Shown here piece by piece: positions 63,698 to 64,000 of a DNA stretch of 64,000 bases. The DNA is from Sulfidibacter corallicola (GTDB taxonomy: Bacteria > Acidobacteriota > Holophagae > Acanthopleuribacterales > Acanthopleuribacteraceae). The stretch is taken from positions 9,976,256 through 10,040,255 of the forward strand of contig NZ_CP071793.1 of assembly GCF_017498545.1 (NCBI RefSeq). Direction: 5' to 3'. Numbering within the stretch: the stretch's first letter is position 1; the number at the start of each line of letters is the position of its first letter. Position numbers and translations under genes: made by a program. The notes under the pieces are model-generated. The model did not search any database. It was given only the letters and a program-made list of their open reading frames with translations, and was not told the origin of the DNA.

Positions 63698-64000
63698 TTG
63701 AAAGTACACGAATTTCAAGCAAAGCAAGTCTTGGCCCGTTTCGGTGTCCCCGTGCCGAAAAGCGGCGTGACCGATTCGGTCGACGAGGCGGTCGAGATCG
63801 CCAAAGGTCTGGACGGTTCTGTTTCAGTCGTGAAAGCTCAGATCCACGCCGGCGGCCGTGGCAAAGGCGGCGGCGTCAAGTTGGCCCGCTCGCTCGACGA
63901 GGTGCGTCAACACGCACAAGCCATCCTCGGCATGACGCTGGTGACGCACCAGACCGGACCTGAAGGCAAGCTGGTCAACCGCATTCTGATCGAAGAGGGA
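63698..64000 (+). CDS. sucC: Succinyl-CoA ligase [ADP-forming] beta subunit (5' part)
   Basis: The first 101 codons of sucC, cut by the right edge. The sequence KVHEFQAKQVLARFGVPVPK and KAQIHAGGRGKGGGVKLA is diagnostic: the latter holds the ATP-grasp loop. It is a TCA-cycle enzyme that makes ATP or GTP from succinyl-CoA. The start is a TTG with GGAGGG upstream; the frame has no suitable ATG. sucD is expected next, outside the window. Confidence 0.93.
   Translation, partial: MKVHEFQAKQVLARFGVPVPKSGVTDSVDEAVEIAKGLDGSVSVVKAQIHAGGRGKGGGVKLARSLDEVRQHAQAILGMTLVTHQTGPEGKLVNRILIEEG

Overview
The window looks like chromosome from an Acidobacteriota-type organism, plausibly near Acanthopleuribacter; this is an inference from gene content, because no rRNA is present. 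Pointers are a GC-rich backbone, an ECF sigma factor translationally coupled to a Ser/Thr kinase, RNase J, many large secreted proteins (RHS, FG-GAP, one-POTRA barrels) and a Gram-negative envelope. The stretch from about 41 to 52 kb is visibly richer in A+T and may have been acquired.

Layout. 1-8.3 kb (minus strand): the N-terminal part of a large unknown protein, an ACP / PhyH dioxygenase / fatty acyl-AMP ligase cassette, and an ADP-forming acyl-CoA synthetase-GNAT fusion. 8.3-9.4 kb: a gene-free block of about 180-bp repeats. 9.4-18 kb: an acyclic-terpene or leucine-type catabolic operon (AtuA-like protein, biotin-dependent carboxylase beta and alpha, acyl-CoA dehydrogenase, enoyl-CoA hydratase) with a divergent TetR gene and readable promoters and operators. 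18-25.5 kb: a long spacer with a perfect CRP-type palindrome, a secreted fibre-like protein, a DUF4390-like protein and two paralogous small Omp85-type barrels. 26-29 kb: cystathionine beta-synthase and a molybdopterin-domain/pentapeptide-repeat fusion. 29-39 kb: ECF sigma factor, Ser/Thr kinase with C-terminal repeats, and two consecutive RHS/YD-repeat proteins. 39-46 kb: Fic protein, FHA protein, an operon of a beta-propeller protein plus a Cys-rich peptide, a PP2C pseudogene and a DUF6880-like protein. 45.8-51.8 kb: a CadC-type membrane regulator divergent from a PD40 protein and a PQQ-propeller/pseudo-esterase fusion. 52.3-55.8 kb: tmRNA and two coupled FG-GAP proteins. 55.8-64 kb: mostly housekeeping genes (rpmE type B, cdsA, uppS, moxR-like, rnj, rsmA, start of sucC).

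How they work together. The atu-like genes form a self-contained catabolic unit: activation and dehydrogenation, carboxylation, hydration, then cleavage elsewhere. The ACP/FAAL/PhyH cassette could make a hydroxylated acyl-ACP intermediate. The sigma/kinase pair is an obvious candidate regulator of the adjacent RHS genes. The CadC-type regulator probably controls its divergent neighbours through an 11-bp-periodic direct repeat between them. Two dispersed repeat families (called R1 and R2 here) occupy the large spacers at 8.4, 18.1, 21.5 and 58.4-59.1 kb. Everything was read by eye; no database search was run.
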